6,574 bases of DNA, taken from NCBI GenBank assembly GCA_903970575.1, contig CAJCJC010000421.1, positions 1-6,574 on the forward strand, written 5' to 3'. Positions 6,537 through 6,574 of this stretch are shown in pieces (position 1 is the stretch's first letter; each line of letters starts with the position of its first letter). The DNA is from Alphaproteobacteria bacterium (GTDB lineage Bacteria > Pseudomonadota > Alphaproteobacteria > BOG-932 > Roseiterribacteraceae). Under the pieces are notes generated by a model. It did no database searches and had not been told where the DNA came from. It saw nothing but the letters and a program-made list of their open reading frames with translations. Both the position numbers and the translations under genes were made by a program.

Positions 6537-6574
6537 ATGAGCCCAGGCGCCATCCGCGTCGGCATCGGCGGCTG
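6537..6574 (+). CDS. Start of a DUF72-like gene, truncated by the window edge
   Basis: Only 12 complete codons are visible (MSPGAIRVGIGG, with TG following, compatible with Trp). RVGIGGW close to the N-terminus is characteristic of DUF72 (YecE-like) proteins, which have a TIM-barrel-like fold and unknown function. A CAGG motif lies 9 nt before the ATG, which supports a real start. The call rests on very short sequence. Confidence 0.5.
   Translation, partial: MSPGAIRVGIGG

Overview
This is a GC-rich chromosomal segment from a proteobacterium, most likely an alphaproteobacterium of the Hyphomicrobiales (Beijerinckiaceae or Methylocystaceae type). That placement is an inference from protein style, the high G+C third positions, and an intergenic palindromic repeat resembling ones common in such genomes. 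No rRNA or tRNA marker is present to confirm it. I see no CRISPR array, IS element, prophage or plasmid module.

Layout, left to right. (1) A leftward coxG-type gene runs off the left edge (1-683); its product is the CO dehydrogenase subunit G / SRPBCC protein with a C-terminal membrane anchor. (2) A 219-bp divergent intergenic region follows, with a TTGACA-type promoter candidate for coxG and a 17-bp imperfect palindrome just ahead of the next gene. (3) A rightward, complete GTP-dependent phosphoenolpyruvate carboxykinase gene (pckG, 903-2714) is the metabolic centrepiece. (4) A leftward gene (2711-3595) meets it tail to tail, and both stop codons share one CTAG. It encodes an eight-helix membrane protein that is an obvious internal duplication of a four-helix unit. 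(5) A leftward alpha/beta hydrolase gene (3681-4567) has its catalytic residues intact but its frame broken once near 4314-4322. (6) A roughly 200-bp gap carries a degenerate palindromic repeat. (7) A leftward, translationally coupled pair (6071-4775) encodes a gamma-tocopherol-methyltransferase-like SAM methyltransferase and a Ddn-like deazaflavin (F420)-dependent nitroreductase-family protein. (8) On the right, rightward, are a small two-helix holin-X/DUF1469-like protein (6240-6518) and the first 12 codons of a DUF72-like gene (from 6537).

The genes do not form one pathway. PckG interconverts oxaloacetate and PEP (gluconeogenesis), and CoxG serves CO oxidation and its coupling to the respiratory membrane. 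The methyltransferase/Ddn-like pair looks like a two-gene operon acting on an unidentified small molecule, possibly a quinone or other lipid-like compound. The most distinctive observations are the tandemly duplicated membrane protein, the single-frameshift hydrolase, and the coupled methyltransferase/deazaflavin-oxidoreductase operon. I did not find a convincing new multi-gene system.
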